From Pseudomonas graminis (lineage in GTDB: Bacteria > Pseudomonadota > Gammaproteobacteria > Pseudomonadales > Pseudomonadaceae), in the NCBI RefSeq assembly GCF_002093745.1, contig NZ_MTSB01000009.1, forward strand, positions 166,329-230,328: a stretch of 64,000 nucleotides of DNA, in the 5' to 3' direction. The position numbers were made by a program, and so were the translations under genes. The notes under the pieces were generated by a model. That model saw only the letters and a program-made list of their open reading frames with translations, did no database searches and was not told the origin of the DNA. Within the stretch, counting starts at the first letter, position 1, and every line of letters begins with the position of its first letter. Positions 34,888-43,931 of the stretch are shown here, piece by piece.

Positions 34888-35775
34888 TCAGAAGGCGTAC
34901 GTCACCAGCAATTCCTTTGTCACCTGAAAGTCCACCGACATCATCACGCTCAAGGCCGTGATGGTGAAGATGGAGAACACAAACAGCTTGCGAGCCCAGA
35001 CGGTGTCGTCAACGGCCTTGTAGCCCTTCCAGGCCATGTACAACCAGTACATGCCCATGCCCGCTGCGACAGCGAGATAATTGAGGCCCGCATAACCACC
35101 TACCGTCAGCATCAGGGTCGCTACGAGGAACGCCAGAATGTAGAGCAGGATGTGGCGTTTGGTGACCAGAATGCCGCGCTTGACCGGCAGAACCGGAATC
35201 TTCGCCGCACGATAGTCGTTGAAACGGAAAATGGCGATCGCATACGAATGCGGCATCTGCCAGAGGCTGAACATCACCAGTAGCGTCAACGCCGCGAAAT
35301 CGAAGCTGTTGCTCACTGCGCAGTAACCAATGACCGGAGGCATCGCCCCCGACAGGCTACCGACGAGTGTGCCGTGAACGGATCTGCGTTTCAGGTACAG
35401 GCTGTAGAAGCCGACGTAGATGACAAACCCGATCACTGCAAACAGCGCAGCCAGTGGATTGGCCTCGGTGTACAGCAGGGCAACGCCTGCAACACCGAGC
35501 AGGGTTGCGTAGAGCAAGGCGAGTTTCAATGAAACCAGGCCCTGCACCAGAACCCGGTTACGGGTCCTTTCCATTCGCTGATCGATATCGCGATCGATGC
35601 AGTTATTGAACACACAACCGGACGCAACCACCAGGGAAGTACCAATGACTGCGGCGAGGAACACGCCGAAGTCGATATTTCCCTTGGAAGCCAGAAAAAA
35701 GCCACCTGCCACCGAAAGCACGTTACCGAAAATGATCCCCGGCTTGGTGATTTGGATAAAGTGCTTCAGTGACAT
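34888..35775 (-). CDS. cyoE: protoheme IX farnesyltransferase (heme O synthase)
   Basis: 295 aa, integral membrane prenyltransferase with about eight to nine segments. Adds a farnesyl group to heme B to make the heme O needed by the bo3 oxidase. The prenyl-diphosphate motif [18 protein letters not shown] is followed by MPPVIGYCA and [24 protein letters not shown], the second conserved region. It is the last gene of cyoABCDE, 10 nt after cyoD, and the operon ends at the hairpin at 34834-34865. Confidence 0.95.
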   Translation of the reverse strand: MSLKHFIQITKPGIIFGNVLSVAGGFFLASKGNIDFGVFLAAVIGTSLVVASGCVFNNCIDRDIDQRMERTRNRVLVQGLVSLKLALLYATLLGVAGVALLYTEANPLAALFAVIGFVIYVGFYSLYLKRRSVHGTLVGSLSGAMPPVIGYCAVSNSFDFAALTLLVMFSLWQMPHSYAIAIFRFNDYRAAKIPVLPVKRGILVTKRHILLYILAFLVATLMLTVGGYAGLNYLAVAAGMGMYWLYMAWKGYKAVDDTVWARKLFVFSIFTITALSVMMSVDFQVTKELLVTYAF

Positions 35776-35785
35776 CTGGTATTCC

Positions 35786-36118
35786 TCAATGCGCCATCAT
35801 TTCGCGGTGGACGCTGAAAATGATCCACAGCGACAAGCCAACCAGCAGGACGATAACCATCGTGGTAAAGGCGAAGGCCATCACGTTGTTGCGCTGCACG
35901 CTCGTGAAGTCCAGGTGCAGGAAGTAATGCAAATGCACGAGGATCTGGATGATCGCGAAGACCAGGACGATTGCGATCGTCATGTCCTTCGGCAGCGAAG
36001 GCGACATCACCAGGGCAAACGGAATGGCGGTCAGAATGATCGACAGTACGAAACCGATGATGTACGACTTCACGGAGCCGTGACTATTGTCTTCAGCGGA
36101 GTGATGCGAATTCGACAT
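35786..36118 (-). CDS. cyoD: cytochrome bo3 ubiquinol oxidase subunit IV
   Basis: 110 aa with three membrane segments ([64 protein letters not shown]). The [12 protein letters not shown] loop is the family signature. It has no catalytic cofactor and helps assemble the CuB centre of subunit I. Its start overlaps the stop of cyoC by one base. Confidence 0.94.
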   Translation of the reverse strand: MSNSHHSAEDNSHGSVKSYIIGFVLSIILTAIPFALVMSPSLPKDMTIAIVLVFAIIQILVHLHYFLHLDFTSVQRNNVMAFAFTTMVIVLLVGLSLWIIFSVHREMMAH

Positions 36119-36750
36119 TACAAAGCCCCCATCAGATAGACAACGGTGAACACGCCGATCCAGACAACGTCCAGGAAGTGCCAGAACAGGCTCAGGCAGC
36201 TCAGGCGCGTCTTGTTGGTATTGGTCAGGCCCTTTTTCTGGACCTGGAACATCATGATTGCCATCCAGATCAGACCGCTGGTCACGTGGACGCCGTGCAG
36301 ACCGACCAGCGCGAAGAACGCTGACAGGAAGCCACTGCGGCTCGGACCGAAGCCTTCATGGATCAGGTGATGGAATTCATAGATTTCCATCCCGATAAAG
36401 GCAGCACCGCACAGGAACGTCAGCGCCAGCCAGCCCAGCACCTGACTTTTCTTGCCCTTGTACAGCGCCAGCATGGCAAAGCCGTAGGTGATACTACTGA
36501 CCAGCAGGAAGGCGGTTTCCACGGCCACGAATGGCAGCAGGAAGATGTCCTGGCCGGACGGGCCACCCGCAACACTGTTGACCATCACGGCGTAGACCGC
36601 GAAGAACGAAGCGAACAACACGCAGTCGGTCATGAGGTACAGCCAGAAGCCGTAGACCGTCATGCCACCGCTGTCGTGGTGATCGTCATGCCCATGATCA
36701 TGGTCGTGACCGTGATCGTGGGCTCCGGAGTTGATAGCAATATTTGACAT
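36118..36750 (-). CDS. cyoC: cytochrome bo3 ubiquinol oxidase subunit III
   Basis: 210 aa with five membrane segments; [20 protein letters not shown] and [19 protein letters not shown] are the standard oxidase subunit III motifs. It supports proton uptake and stability of the oxidase in the inner membrane. The N-terminal tail is unusually rich in His and Asp (residues ~8-24, nine or more His), longer than in E. coli CyoC, and might bind copper or other metals on the cytoplasmic side. It lies 2 nt after cyoB. Confidence 0.94.
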   Translation of the reverse strand: MSNIAINSGAHDHGHDHDHGHDDHHDSGGMTVYGFWLYLMTDCVLFASFFAVYAVMVNSVAGGPSGQDIFLLPFVAVETAFLLVSSITYGFAMLALYKGKKSQVLGWLALTFLCGAAFIGMEIYEFHHLIHEGFGPSRSGFLSAFFALVGLHGVHVTSGLIWMAIMMFQVQKKGLTNTNKTRLSCLSLFWHFLDVVWIGVFTVVYLMGAL

Positions 36751-36752
36751 GT

Positions 36753-38765
36753 TTAAACCTGTTCCAGCGAGGACTTGACAGGAGTGTATGCACCGTTGGC
36801 CGCCAGGACCTTGTGATGCTCACCTTCAATACGCGCTACATCTTCAGCAGGCACCATGTAGCCCTGATCGTCGCGTGCAGCATGAGCAACGAAGACGGCG
36901 ATGGTTGCTACCAGGCTTGCGCCTACCAGCCACCAGATGTGCCAGATGAATGCAAAGCCGAAGACCGTCAACAACATACCCATGTACAGGCCGGTGGCCG
37001 TGTTGTTAGGCATGTGGATCGCCGAGTAGCGAGCAGGAACCTGATAAGCGGTACCGGCACGTTTGGCATCGGTGAACGGGTCGATGTCGTCAGCCTTTGG
37101 CAGCTCGGCAAAGTTGTAGAACGGCGGTGGCGACGAAGTGGACCATTCCAGGGTATGGCCATTCCATGGGTCACCGGTCAGATCACGATTGCTGTCGCGG
37201 TCACGGATGCTCACGAACAACTGGATAAGCTGCGAAGCGATACCCATGGCGATCAGCACGGCACCGAACAGTGCGACGTCCAGGTAGATGTTCCACTCTG
37301 GCATGTCGGTAGCGTTCAGACGACGGGTCATGCCCAGGAAGCCCAGCGCGTAAAGCGGCATGAACGCGACGAAGAAGCCGACGATCCAGAACCAGAACGC
37401 TGCCTTGCCCCACTTCTCGTTCAGGGTGAAGCCGAACGCTTTAGGGAACCAGAACGCGAAGCCGGCGATGTAACCGAAGACCGCACCGCCGATGATGACG
37501 TTGTGGAAGTGAGCGATTACAAACAGGCTGTTGTGCAGTACGAAGTCAGCACCTGGAATCGCCAACAGAACGCCGGTCATGCCGCCGATCGAGAAGGTGA
37601 CCATGAAACCCAGGGTCCAGAGCACTGGCGCGGTGAAACGCAGACGGCCCTGATACATCGTGAACAGCCAGTTGAACAGCTTCACACCCGTCGGGATCGC
37701 AATGAGCATCGTCGCCAGGCCGAAGAAGGCGTTGACGTTGGCACCCGCACCCATCGTGAAGAAGTGGTGCAGCCAGACCATGAAGCCAAGGATACAAATC
37801 GCACCGGAAGCAAAGATCATCGACTTGTGGCCGAACAGACGCTTGCCGGAGAACGTGGAGATCACTTCCGAGAACACACCGAAGGCCGGCAGGATCAGGA
37901 TGTATACCTCAGGGTGACCCCATGCCCAGAACAGGTTCACGTACATCATGGGGTTACCGCCCATTTCGTTCGTGAAAATGTGGAAGTCCATGTAGCGGTC
38001 AAGGGTCAGCAGCGCCAGGGTAGCGGTCAGGATCGGGAACGAAGCCACGATCAGGATGTTGGCCCAGGTGCAGGTCCAGGTGAAGATCGGCATGTCCATC
38101 AGTTTCATGCCGGGGGTACGCATTTTCAGCACGGTCACGAGGAAGTTGACCCCCGTCAGCGTCGTACCTAACCCGGATAACTGTAGCGCCCAGATGTAGT
38201 AGTCAACCCCCACGCCAGGGCTGTATTGCAACCCGGAAAGAGGCGGATACGCGACCCAGCCGGTCTTGGCGAACTCACCGACACCCAGAGACAGGTTGAT
38301 CAGCAGCATGCCTGCCACCAGCAGCCAGAAGCTCAGGGAGTTCAGGAACGGGAACGCCACGTCGCGAGCGCCGATCTGCAGAGGCAGAACGATGTTCATC
38401 AGGCCCGTGAAGAACGGCATCGCCATGAAGATGATCATGATCACACCGTGAGCGGTGAAGATCTGGTCATAGTGCTCAGGCGGAAGGAACCCTTCAGCAC
38501 CGTTCTGGGCCATCGCCAGTTGGGTACGCATCATGATTGCGTCGGCAAAGCCGCGCAGCAGCATGACCATGGCGACGATGATGTACATCACGCCGATTTT
38601 CTTGTGGTCAACGGACGTGAGCCACTCAGACCACAAGTACGTCCACTTGCGGAAATAGGTGATCAACCCGACAACCGCAATACCGCCGAGCGCGATCATG
38701 GCAAGGGTCACCATGACAATCGGCTCGTGGAACGGTACCGCTTCCAGACTTAATTTGCCAAACAT
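36753..38765 (-). CDS. cyoB: cytochrome bo3 ubiquinol oxidase subunit I
   Basis: 670 aa, the heme-copper catalytic subunit with about 15 membrane segments. It oxidises ubiquinol and reduces oxygen while pumping protons. The low-spin heme and binuclear centre ligands are seen in [32 protein letters not shown] (His-Tyr crosslink region), WLHHFFTMG (CuB His pair) and [15 protein letters not shown]. The N-terminal [18 protein letters not shown] is typical. Length equals E. coli CyoB. It is separated from cyoA by only 3 nt. Confidence 0.96.
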   Translation of the reverse strand: MFGKLSLEAVPFHEPIVMVTLAMIALGGIAVVGLITYFRKWTYLWSEWLTSVDHKKIGVMYIIVAMVMLLRGFADAIMMRTQLAMAQNGAEGFLPPEHYDQIFTAHGVIMIIFMAMPFFTGLMNIVLPLQIGARDVAFPFLNSLSFWLLVAGMLLINLSLGVGEFAKTGWVAYPPLSGLQYSPGVGVDYYIWALQLSGLGTTLTGVNFLVTVLKMRTPGMKLMDMPIFTWTCTWANILIVASFPILTATLALLTLDRYMDFHIFTNEMGGNPMMYVNLFWAWGHPEVYILILPAFGVFSEVISTFSGKRLFGHKSMIFASGAICILGFMVWLHHFFTMGAGANVNAFFGLATMLIAIPTGVKLFNWLFTMYQGRLRFTAPVLWTLGFMVTFSIGGMTGVLLAIPGADFVLHNSLFVIAHFHNVIIGGAVFGYIAGFAFWFPKAFGFTLNEKWGKAAFWFWIVGFFVAFMPLYALGFLGMTRRLNATDMPEWNIYLDVALFGAVLIAMGIASQLIQLFVSIRDRDSNRDLTGDPWNGHTLEWSTSSPPPFYNFAELPKADDIDPFTDAKRAGTAYQVPARYSAIHMPNNTATGLYMGMLLTVFGFAFIWHIWWLVGASLVATIAVFVAHAARDDQGYMVPAEDVARIEGEHHKVLAANGAYTPVKSSLEQV

Positions 38766-38768
38766 CGT

Positions 38769-39710
38769 TTACTCCTCTGCCCCAGCAGCTGAATTTTTGC
38801 CTTTTTCCGCACCAGCGTCACCGGCCACTTCTTTCTCACCGACGACGACCTTCTTGCCTGGATTCATACCTTCATACTTGTCGATGACGATCTGGAACAG
38901 GTTCGGAGTAACCGAGGAAAACAGTTCGACAGGGTTGCGTTCGCTCGGCTTGATCAGCTCGGCGTACTCAGCAGTGCCAAGCTTTTTAGGTGAGTTCTTG
39001 ACTTCGCTGACCCAGGCGTCGAAATCAGCCTGGCTTGTAGCGGTAGCCTTGAACTTCATACCGGTAAAGCCCGCGCCACTGTAGTTGGCCGACATACCGT
39101 TGAACTCGTGATTCTCGTTGGCAATCAGGTGCAGCTTGGTGTGCATGCCCGCCATCGCGTAGATCTGACCACCCAGACCCGGGATGAACAGCGAGTTCAT
39201 CACACTGTCCGACGTGACCTGGAAATTGATCGGGGTCTTGGCAGGGAATACGATCTTGTTGACCGTGGCGATGCCGTAGTCCGGATAGATGAATACCCAC
39301 TTCCAGTCAACCGAGATCGCCTGAATGGTGACCGGTTTGACGTCTGACTCAAGCGGACGGTAAGGGTCCAGTTCGTGCGTCGAGACGTAAGTGATGTACC
39401 CCAGGAAGACCAGCAGCAGCATGGGTACGCCCCAGACTGCGATTTCGATCTTGGTGGAGTGCGACCAGTCCGGCGTGTACTTGGCAGCCTTGTTCGAAGC
39501 GCGATACTTCCAGGCGAAGATCAGGGTCATCAGAATGACCGGGATCACGACGATCAGCATCAGCAACGTAGCGATTACGATCAGGTTGCGTTGCTCAATA
39601 CCCACCTGCCCTTTTGGATCGAGCAGAGGTACGCCGTCGCATCCAGTGAGCAGAAGCATACCGAAAAGGGCCAAGAAGCCAAAAAACCTGGGGTACCTTT
39701 TTTTACTCAT
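38769..39710 (-). CDS. cyoA: cytochrome bo3 ubiquinol oxidase subunit II, lipoprotein
   Basis: 313 aa from the ATG at 39710, preceded by GAGG; the frame opens 114 nt earlier, but the lipoprotein signal fixes this start. The lipobox is LLTG-Cys24. Two membrane helices ([44 protein letters not shown]) precede the periplasmic cupredoxin-like domain, whose CuA ligands are absent as expected for a quinol oxidase. [21 protein letters not shown] and [25 protein letters not shown] are family signatures. It is the first gene of the cyo operon. Confidence 0.95.
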   Translation of the reverse strand: MSKKRYPRFFGFLALFGMLLLTGCDGVPLLDPKGQVGIEQRNLIVIATLLMLIVVIPVILMTLIFAWKYRASNKAAKYTPDWSHSTKIEIAVWGVPMLLLVFLGYITYVSTHELDPYRPLESDVKPVTIQAISVDWKWVFIYPDYGIATVNKIVFPAKTPINFQVTSDSVMNSLFIPGLGGQIYAMAGMHTKLHLIANENHEFNGMSANYSGAGFTGMKFKATATSQADFDAWVSEVKNSPKKLGTAEYAELIKPSERNPVELFSSVTPNLFQIVIDKYEGMNPGKKVVVGEKEVAGDAGAEKGKNSAAGAEE

Positions 39711-39784
39711 TTCACGACCTCTAAAAGCAGCTTGCGCGGTGCAGTTGGGTTTCGACCGCCAACACTTCGCCCTGCCAGTGCCGG

Positions 39785-39922
39785 CTAATTTTTTTGAATT
39801 GAACAAGGGCCTGCCAGTACGCACAACGGCATATCGACAAGTCCGGGTTGAGCTATGGATTCTTGTTTTTTGAGTTGCTGGAACTGCCCATCATTCAGGG
39901 CAGACGCTTTCGACGCGGCCAT
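39785..39922 (-). CDS. possible 45-aa leader or small ORF upstream of cyoA
   Basis: The ATG at 39922 ([20 protein letters not shown]...) is preceded by GGAGGG with about 7 nt spacing, one of the best ribosome sites in the region. The 45-aa product ends 75 nt before cyoA. It has no recognisable motif. The same bases contain TATAAT, so the apparent ribosome site may instead be part of a promoter. I treat the ORF as tentative. Confidence 0.3.
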   Translation of the reverse strand: MAASKASALNDGQFQQLKKQESIAQPGLVDMPLCVLAGPCSIQKN

Positions 39923-40127
39923 TATACGCCCTCCGAGGCAAGCGTTGCGCTGCCTGTTCAGAGTACACAGGGGACGCTCCAAGCCTCAAAATGCTGATCG
40001 TTCAGCCAGGCTGGACGACAAGTGCTGGGGATTGTAGATATGTAAATTTTTAATGACTATGCCTAATTTTGTAACAGTTAATCTCCAAGGGCGTAACAAT
40101 AGCCTTGAAAACCCGCTATCCGGCCAG

Positions 40128-40151
40128 AAAAAAGCCCCGTGATCACGGGGC
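40128..40151 (-). terminator. rho-independent terminator after dsbB
   Basis: The perfect 18-bp palindrome GCCCCGTGATCACGGGGC (40134-40151) is followed on the minus strand by six U (A-run at 40128-40133). It lies 24 nt after the dsbB stop. Confidence 0.88.
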
Positions 40152-40174
40152 CATTTCAACGAAAGCCCCTGTAT

Positions 40175-40684
40175 TTAGTAAGGTTTGCGGCGGTTGCGGA
40201 TAATGCATGCCGGGACCAGAACGGCGGTCAGTACGAACGCTACCAGCGCCCATTGCGCGAGTGACAATCCGAGTACTGGCGGATATGGCGTCGTGCAGAA
40301 ACCGCTGACCTGAAAACCTGTAGGAAACAGTGTAGCCAATGGCAAGCCGTCGACAATGGGTTGCAGGACGTCGATCCCGCAACTGTCGGACGGATGGGCA
40401 AGGATCCAGACGTGGCGGCCAGCGGCGGCAATACCGCCGAGCGCACTCACGGTTACCAGGGCTTCGCACACTGTGACACCCCGGCGCCCGGACAGGGCAG
40501 CGCCGATGAAGGCAAAAATCGCGATGAACAACAGCGCGTAGCGCTGCAGGATACACAGCGGGCATGGCGCCTCGCCCAATACGATCTGCATGTACAGAGC
40601 GCCCCCGATGAGGGCCAGACAGATGATGCCCAGCAAGACCAGAAAGCGCTTTTCGCGTCTTAGATACAACGTGTTGTCGCTCAT
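40175..40684 (-). CDS. dsbB: disulfide bond formation protein DsbB
   Basis: 169 aa with four membrane segments. Reoxidises DsbA and passes electrons to quinone. The first redox pair is Cys41-Pro-Leu-Cys44 in the first periplasmic loop and the second is Cys102 and Cys130 in the second loop, giving the full E. coli-type set. ILQRYALLFIAIFAFIGAAL carries the conserved Gln-Arg near the quinone site. It is monocistronic; the terminator at 40128-40151 ends it. Pseudomonads often have two DsbB-like proteins and this could be either. Confidence 0.93.
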   Translation of the reverse strand: MSDNTLYLRREKRFLVLLGIICLALIGGALYMQIVLGEAPCPLCILQRYALLFIAIFAFIGAALSGRRGVTVCEALVTVSALGGIAAAGRHVWILAHPSDSCGIDVLQPIVDGLPLATLFPTGFQVSGFCTTPYPPVLGLSLAQWALVAFVLTAVLVPACIIRNRRKPY

Positions 40685-40919
40685 TCACATACCTTACTGA
40701 ACTGATGAAGTGGTTTGCCAAAGCCGCCCGACCTGCGGGCCAGGGCTTGAACAGGGGTGTACGGCCCGGCCGGCACGGGTGAGTGCGCGATGATCATCTG
40801 TCTGGACAGGCAACTCAAGCATTCCCCAGCCGTACGGGCTCATTTGCCAGCCGGGTGGTCTTCGCGAAGGCATCCGGGAAGCAGGCTGGCTGCTTTTCGC
40901 CAAAAACCGAAATCGATCC

Positions 40920-40992
40920 CTTCTATATATAGAGGGGTGCGTCAGATTGTCGCACCACCTCTTCTATATATAGCTGCGGTATTTTGCCGCAG
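40920..40992. repeat. direct repeats of CTTCTATATATAG with nested hairpins
   Basis: The identical 13-mer CTTCTATATATAG occurs at 40920-40932 and 40961-40973, exactly 41 bp apart. Between them GGTGCG (40936-40941) pairs with CGCACC (40951-40956). Because TATATATA is self-complementary, the whole block can also fold into one long imperfect hairpin. A second hairpin follows directly (CTGCGG 40974-40979, CCGCAG 40987-40992). Confidence 0.6.
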
Positions 40993-41193
40993 GGCCGGTT
41001 TTGGTCAATAAGTCAGGCTGTGGGAAAGCAGGACGCAGCCTGTCGGACGGTGAAAAGCGACAACGTGTCGCACCCCTGCGTGGTTTGACGCCGCAGAAAC
41101 CAGAGTGCCACTATTGGCGCCTGACCGGATAGCTCAATCAAGAGATCGCGCCTCGCCGTTTCAACGGTGCATACAGCTGAGGGTTAAAAATCC

Positions 41194-41220
41194 TCAAGCC
41201 TGCACGCAGCAGGTCGATAA
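41194..41220 (+). promoter_or_regulatory. candidate sigma28 (FliA) promoter of cheV
   Basis: TCAAG at 41194-41198, 14 nt and GTCGATAA at 41213-41220 fit the flagellar sigma28 pattern (TAAAG-N14-GCCGATAA), with one mismatch in each box. It is about 60 nt before the cheV ATG. Chemotaxis genes are classical sigma28 targets. Confidence 0.6.
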
Positions 41221-41282
41221 CCTGTCATAGAAAGTTGTTTGCCGCCTCCAGGCGACGAAACACCTACAGCCAGAAGGTTACT

Positions 41283-42179
41283 ATGTCCAAGAACGTCCGA
41301 GCAGATTCACTTTCGCTGCTCCTCTTCACGTTGCGCAGCGGCAAGCTGATGGCGATCAACCTGCTCAAGGTCAGTGAGATCATCCCCTGCCCTCCCCTTA
41401 CCCATCTTCCAGAATCACACCCGCACGTCAAAGGCATCGCGACATTGCGCGGTTCATCGCTGTCGGTCATTGACCTGAGCCGTGCCATCGGCGAACGCCC
41501 ACTGGCCGACCCCGACGGCGGTTGCCTGATCGTTACCGACGTCAGCCGCTCGAAACAGGGTCTGCACGTTCAGGCCGTAAGCAAGATTGTGCATTGCCTG
41601 ACCACCGACATTCGCCCGCCACCTTACGGCTCCAGCAGCAAGTCGTTCATTACCGGGGTGACTCAGGTGGACGGTGTGCTGGTGCAGGTGCTGGATATCG
41701 AAAAAGTCATCCACGGCATTGCGCCGGCGCAGATCGCCGTGCAGTCAACGGAGCTGGCCAGAGAAGACGCCGAGGTACTCGGCAAGGCGCGGATTCTGGT
41801 CGTCGATGACAGCCAGGTGGCGCTGCAGCAGTCGATCATCACATTGCGCAACCTTGGCATCGAGTGCCACACGGCTCGCAGTGCCAAAGAAGCCATCGAT
41901 GTGTTGCTGGATCTGCAGGGTACTGCGCGGCAGATCAACGTGGTGGTGTCCGACATCGAAATGTCGGAGATGGACGGCTACGCCCTGACCCGGACACTTC
42001 GGGATACGCCTGATTTCAGCGATCTGTATATCTTGCTGCATACTTCGCTCGATAGCGCGATGAACAGCGAGAAGTCGCAGATTGCCGGGGCCAACGCTGT
42101 TCTGACCAAGTTTTCGTCACCCGAGTTGACCAAATGCCTGATCGAGGCCGCACGTACGGTAGTCGCTCAAGGGATCTGA
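41283..42179 (+). CDS. cheV: chemotaxis coupling/response regulator protein CheV
   Basis: 298 aa from the ATG at 41283 with AGAAGG upstream; the frame opens 48 nt earlier. The CheW-like half (about 5-160) couples receptors to CheA: LLLFTLRSGKLMAINLLKVSEII, HVKGIATLRGSSLSVIDLSRAIG, and FITGVTQVDGVLVQVLDIEKVI. The receiver half (about 175-295) has VVDDSQ, VVVSDIEMSEMDGY with the phosphoacceptor Asp, and VLTKFSS with the conserved Lys. It probably adapts signalling by phosphorylation. It is preceded by a sigma28-like promoter and followed by a GNAT gene 65 nt later. Confidence 0.92.
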   Translation: MSKNVRADSLSLLLFTLRSGKLMAINLLKVSEIIPCPPLTHLPESHPHVKGIATLRGSSLSVIDLSRAIGERPLADPDGGCLIVTDVSRSKQGLHVQAVSKIVHCLTTDIRPPPYGSSSKSFITGVTQVDGVLVQVLDIEKVIHGIAPAQIAVQSTELAREDAEVLGKARILVVDDSQVALQQSIITLRNLGIECHTARSAKEAIDVLLDLQGTARQINVVVSDIEMSEMDGYALTRTLRDTPDFSDLYILLHTSLDSAMNSEKSQIAGANAVLTKFSSPELTKCLIEAARTVVAQGI

Positions 42180-42244
42180 CCCCCGGTGCCACCACCACGG
42201 CACGTCCGAACCCGACCGATGCATCTGCCGGACACTACTGGCTG

Positions 42245-42718
42245 ATGCGTCGGGATCTTGCCCTGCCGATCCCCGCCACACACTGGCCGTCAGCGGTCAT
42301 CCCCCGCGCGTTCACACTTGAACACGCCGCCGAGGTTCACAGGCTGCTGACACTGGGCTATAGCAGCAGCGAGGGCAGCGTCCCCGATTACCACACCTGG
42401 CTGACCGCGTTAGAGCGGAACCCGGAATCCGACCTCTCACGTTGTTTCCTGGCCATGCTCGATGACACCGTTGCGGGCGTGATCGTCTGCTGGACCAGCG
42501 CTTTCATCAAAGATCTGGTGGTACACCCCGAGCATCAAAATAAAGGAATCGGCTTCGCCCTGCTCAACCACCTGTTCACGCATCTGGCCAACCCTTTGAA
42601 CCCGAATGGCGAAGCGTCGGTTGATCTTCATGTCATGGAAAGCAACCAGAGGGCACGGCATCTGTACGAAAAATCAGCCCTGTCTTACGTCCGGCGTTTT
42701 CCTGTCCCGGCCTCCTGA
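42245..42718 (+). CDS. GNAT-family N-acetyltransferase
   Basis: 157 aa from the ATG at 42245; the open frame reaches back into cheV, but those codons are shadow sequence. The GNAT fold is recognised by FIKDLVVHPEHQNKGIGFALLNHLFTHL, the acetyl-CoA pyrophosphate loop (Q/R-x-x-G-x-G/A), and by the SVDLHVMESNQRARHLYEKSALSYV end. The substrate is unknown. No strong ribosome site is seen, so the start is approximate. Confidence 0.75.
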   Translation: MRRDLALPIPATHWPSAVIPRAFTLEHAAEVHRLLTLGYSSSEGSVPDYHTWLTALERNPESDLSRCFLAMLDDTVAGVIVCWTSAFIKDLVVHPEHQNKGIGFALLNHLFTHLANPLNPNGEASVDLHVMESNQRARHLYEKSALSYVRRFPVPAS

Positions 42719-42832
42719 TGCATCAATGGCCGAAATAGCACTGGCGCACAACTTGCTTCCTGAGTCGAATCAGCCACAAGGGAGACCGATTGTCGTCACC
42801 CGCCGCGCATTTTCGAACGGATCATTGAAACA

Positions 42833-43585
42833 ATGGATACCAAGTTTTCCTGTGTGGGGTGCGGCGGGTGCTGCACTGATCATCACGTGCCACTCACGCT
42901 CGTCGAAGCCACGCAATGGGCGGCGGACGGGGGTAGCGTGATTGTGCTGACCGAAGCTTTTCTGAGTAATGGCTATGGGGTTTCGGAGGTGCAGCGAAAC
43001 CACGCCACCCGCCGTTCGACCGAAGTCAGCAGTGGCAACACGACGGCCTTCGTTGCGATCACGTTCGCGGCCTACAACGTTGGACGCTGCCGGAATCTTG
43101 ACGAACAAAACCTCTGCAAGATTTATGAGCGTCGACCGCTGGTGTGCCGGATCTATCCGATGGAGATCAACCCCCACATCCCGTTACGCCCGGAAAACAA
43201 AGGCTGCCCCCCCGAGTCCTGGGAAAAGGGCCCCGACCTGATCGTTGGCGACAGGCTGGTCGATACGCAACTGATGAGCCTGATTGAGCAGTCCCGCCAG
43301 GCTGATCGGGACGAGATCGCGGCCAAACAGTTGATCTGTCAAAAACTGGGCATCCGCACCACAGCGCTCAAAGGCAACGGATTCGTCGCCTACCTGCCGG
43401 ACATGAGCGCGTTCGCGGCCGCCATCGAACAGCTCGCTGACAGCACGAACATCGTGGCAGGCCACGCAGACTGGGCGTTTCACGTCGCCGGACAGGATGC
43501 CCTGGCTGCCTTGCAGCAGGAAGGTGCGGAGGTGACCGATCGGGAACCGGCCTCCTACCTGTTCATTCCGCTGCAGGCGGCCTGA
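42833..43585 (+). CDS. YkgJ-family cysteine cluster protein
   Basis: 250 aa. The N-terminus FSCVGCGGCCTDHHVPLT and the later RCRNLDEQNLCKIYERRPLVCRIYP together form the CxxCxxCC...C...C...C cluster of the YkgJ/Fe-S zinc-or-iron-chelating family (UPF0153). Such clusters are thought to bind iron-sulfur or zinc, with no proven role. The C-terminal ~130 residues are an extension of unknown nature with YLFIPLQAA at the end. It is a soluble cytoplasmic protein; no operon partner is clear. Confidence 0.85.
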   Translation: MDTKFSCVGCGGCCTDHHVPLTLVEATQWAADGGSVIVLTEAFLSNGYGVSEVQRNHATRRSTEVSSGNTTAFVAITFAAYNVGRCRNLDEQNLCKIYERRPLVCRIYPMEINPHIPLRPENKGCPPESWEKGPDLIVGDRLVDTQLMSLIEQSRQADRDEIAAKQLICQKLGIRTTALKGNGFVAYLPDMSAFAAAIEQLADSTNIVAGHADWAFHVAGQDALAALQQEGAEVTDREPASYLFIPLQAA

Positions 43586-43602
43586 ACAGGTTCACGCAGC
43601 GA

Positions 43603-43827
43603 TCAGCGTTTACCCATCGACCTGCGGGTGCCTGCCGGGGCGACGCCTGGCGTCTTGTGATGACCGTGCTTGTTGGCTTTCTGATGCCAGGCCTGTTCCT
43701 TCTTGGCCTGGGCGAACTCCGAAGGCTTGAACGGAAAGCTGAAAGGCGCAATGACGGCCTTCTTCTCAGTGTCTGCAACGGAGTCGGTTGCGGCGTCTTG
43801 AACAGGGGGTTGTTCAGGCGTGGTCAT
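43603..43827 (-). CDS. small basic protein of unknown function
   Basis: 74 aa from the ATG at 43827; the frame opens 108 nt earlier without a ribosome site. The N-terminus is acidic and disordered (TPEQPPVQDAATDSVADTEKK) and the C-terminus is basic and rich in Lys, His and Gln (KEQAWHQKANKHGHHKTPG), ending APAGTRRSMGKR. A split charge layout like this is common in nucleic-acid or ribosome-associated small proteins. It converges on the YkgJ gene and abuts the fimbrial adhesin gene. Confidence 0.55.
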   Translation of the reverse strand: MTTPEQPPVQDAATDSVADTEKKAVIAPFSFPFKPSEFAQAKKEQAWHQKANKHGHHKTPGVAPAGTRRSMGKR

Positions 43828-43931
43828 GGTGTCACCAGAAAGTCGAATTGGCCGGGCACATGCCCGCGGTCGCGCAGCATACATCAAACGTCCGGCCACC
43901 GCGCGAGCCTCCTGTCCAGTCGTTGGTGCGC

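Larger units (their letters stand above)
39711..40174. promoter_or_regulatory. upstream region of the cyo operon
   Basis: This 464-nt gap should hold the cyo promoter. A short ORF with a good ribosome site (39785-39922) is listed separately. The segment 40030-40090 is A+T-rich (TTTTTAATGACTATGCC, TTTTGTAACAGTTAATC), but no classical Anr/Fnr box (TTGAT-N4-ATCAA) was found. The left end of the gap, beyond 40128, is the dsbB terminator. Confidence 0.4.
40685..41282. promoter_or_regulatory. 598-nt intergenic region between dsbB and cheV
   Basis: Divergent promoters of dsbB and cheV must lie here. It contains a 13-bp direct repeat with nested hairpins (40920-40992, listed separately) and a sigma28-like promoter (41194-41220). 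Open frames on the plus strand (such as 40757-41011) lack gene character. A small RNA is possible in view of the length and hairpins, but no terminator-plus-promoter pair was assigned. Confidence 0.4.

Noticed and set aside
36744..38171. 475-codon open frame on the plus strand
   Set aside because: Antisense to cyoB, with composition typical of reversed membrane-protein codons and no start signal.
39711..40174. Anr/Fnr box in the cyo promoter
   Set aside because: No TTGAT-N4-ATCAA match was found by eye in this gap, so oxygen control through Anr is not claimed.
40757..41011. 84-codon plus-strand open frame between dsbB and cheV
   Set aside because: Runs through the hairpin and repeat block, with no ribosome site or protein-like pattern.
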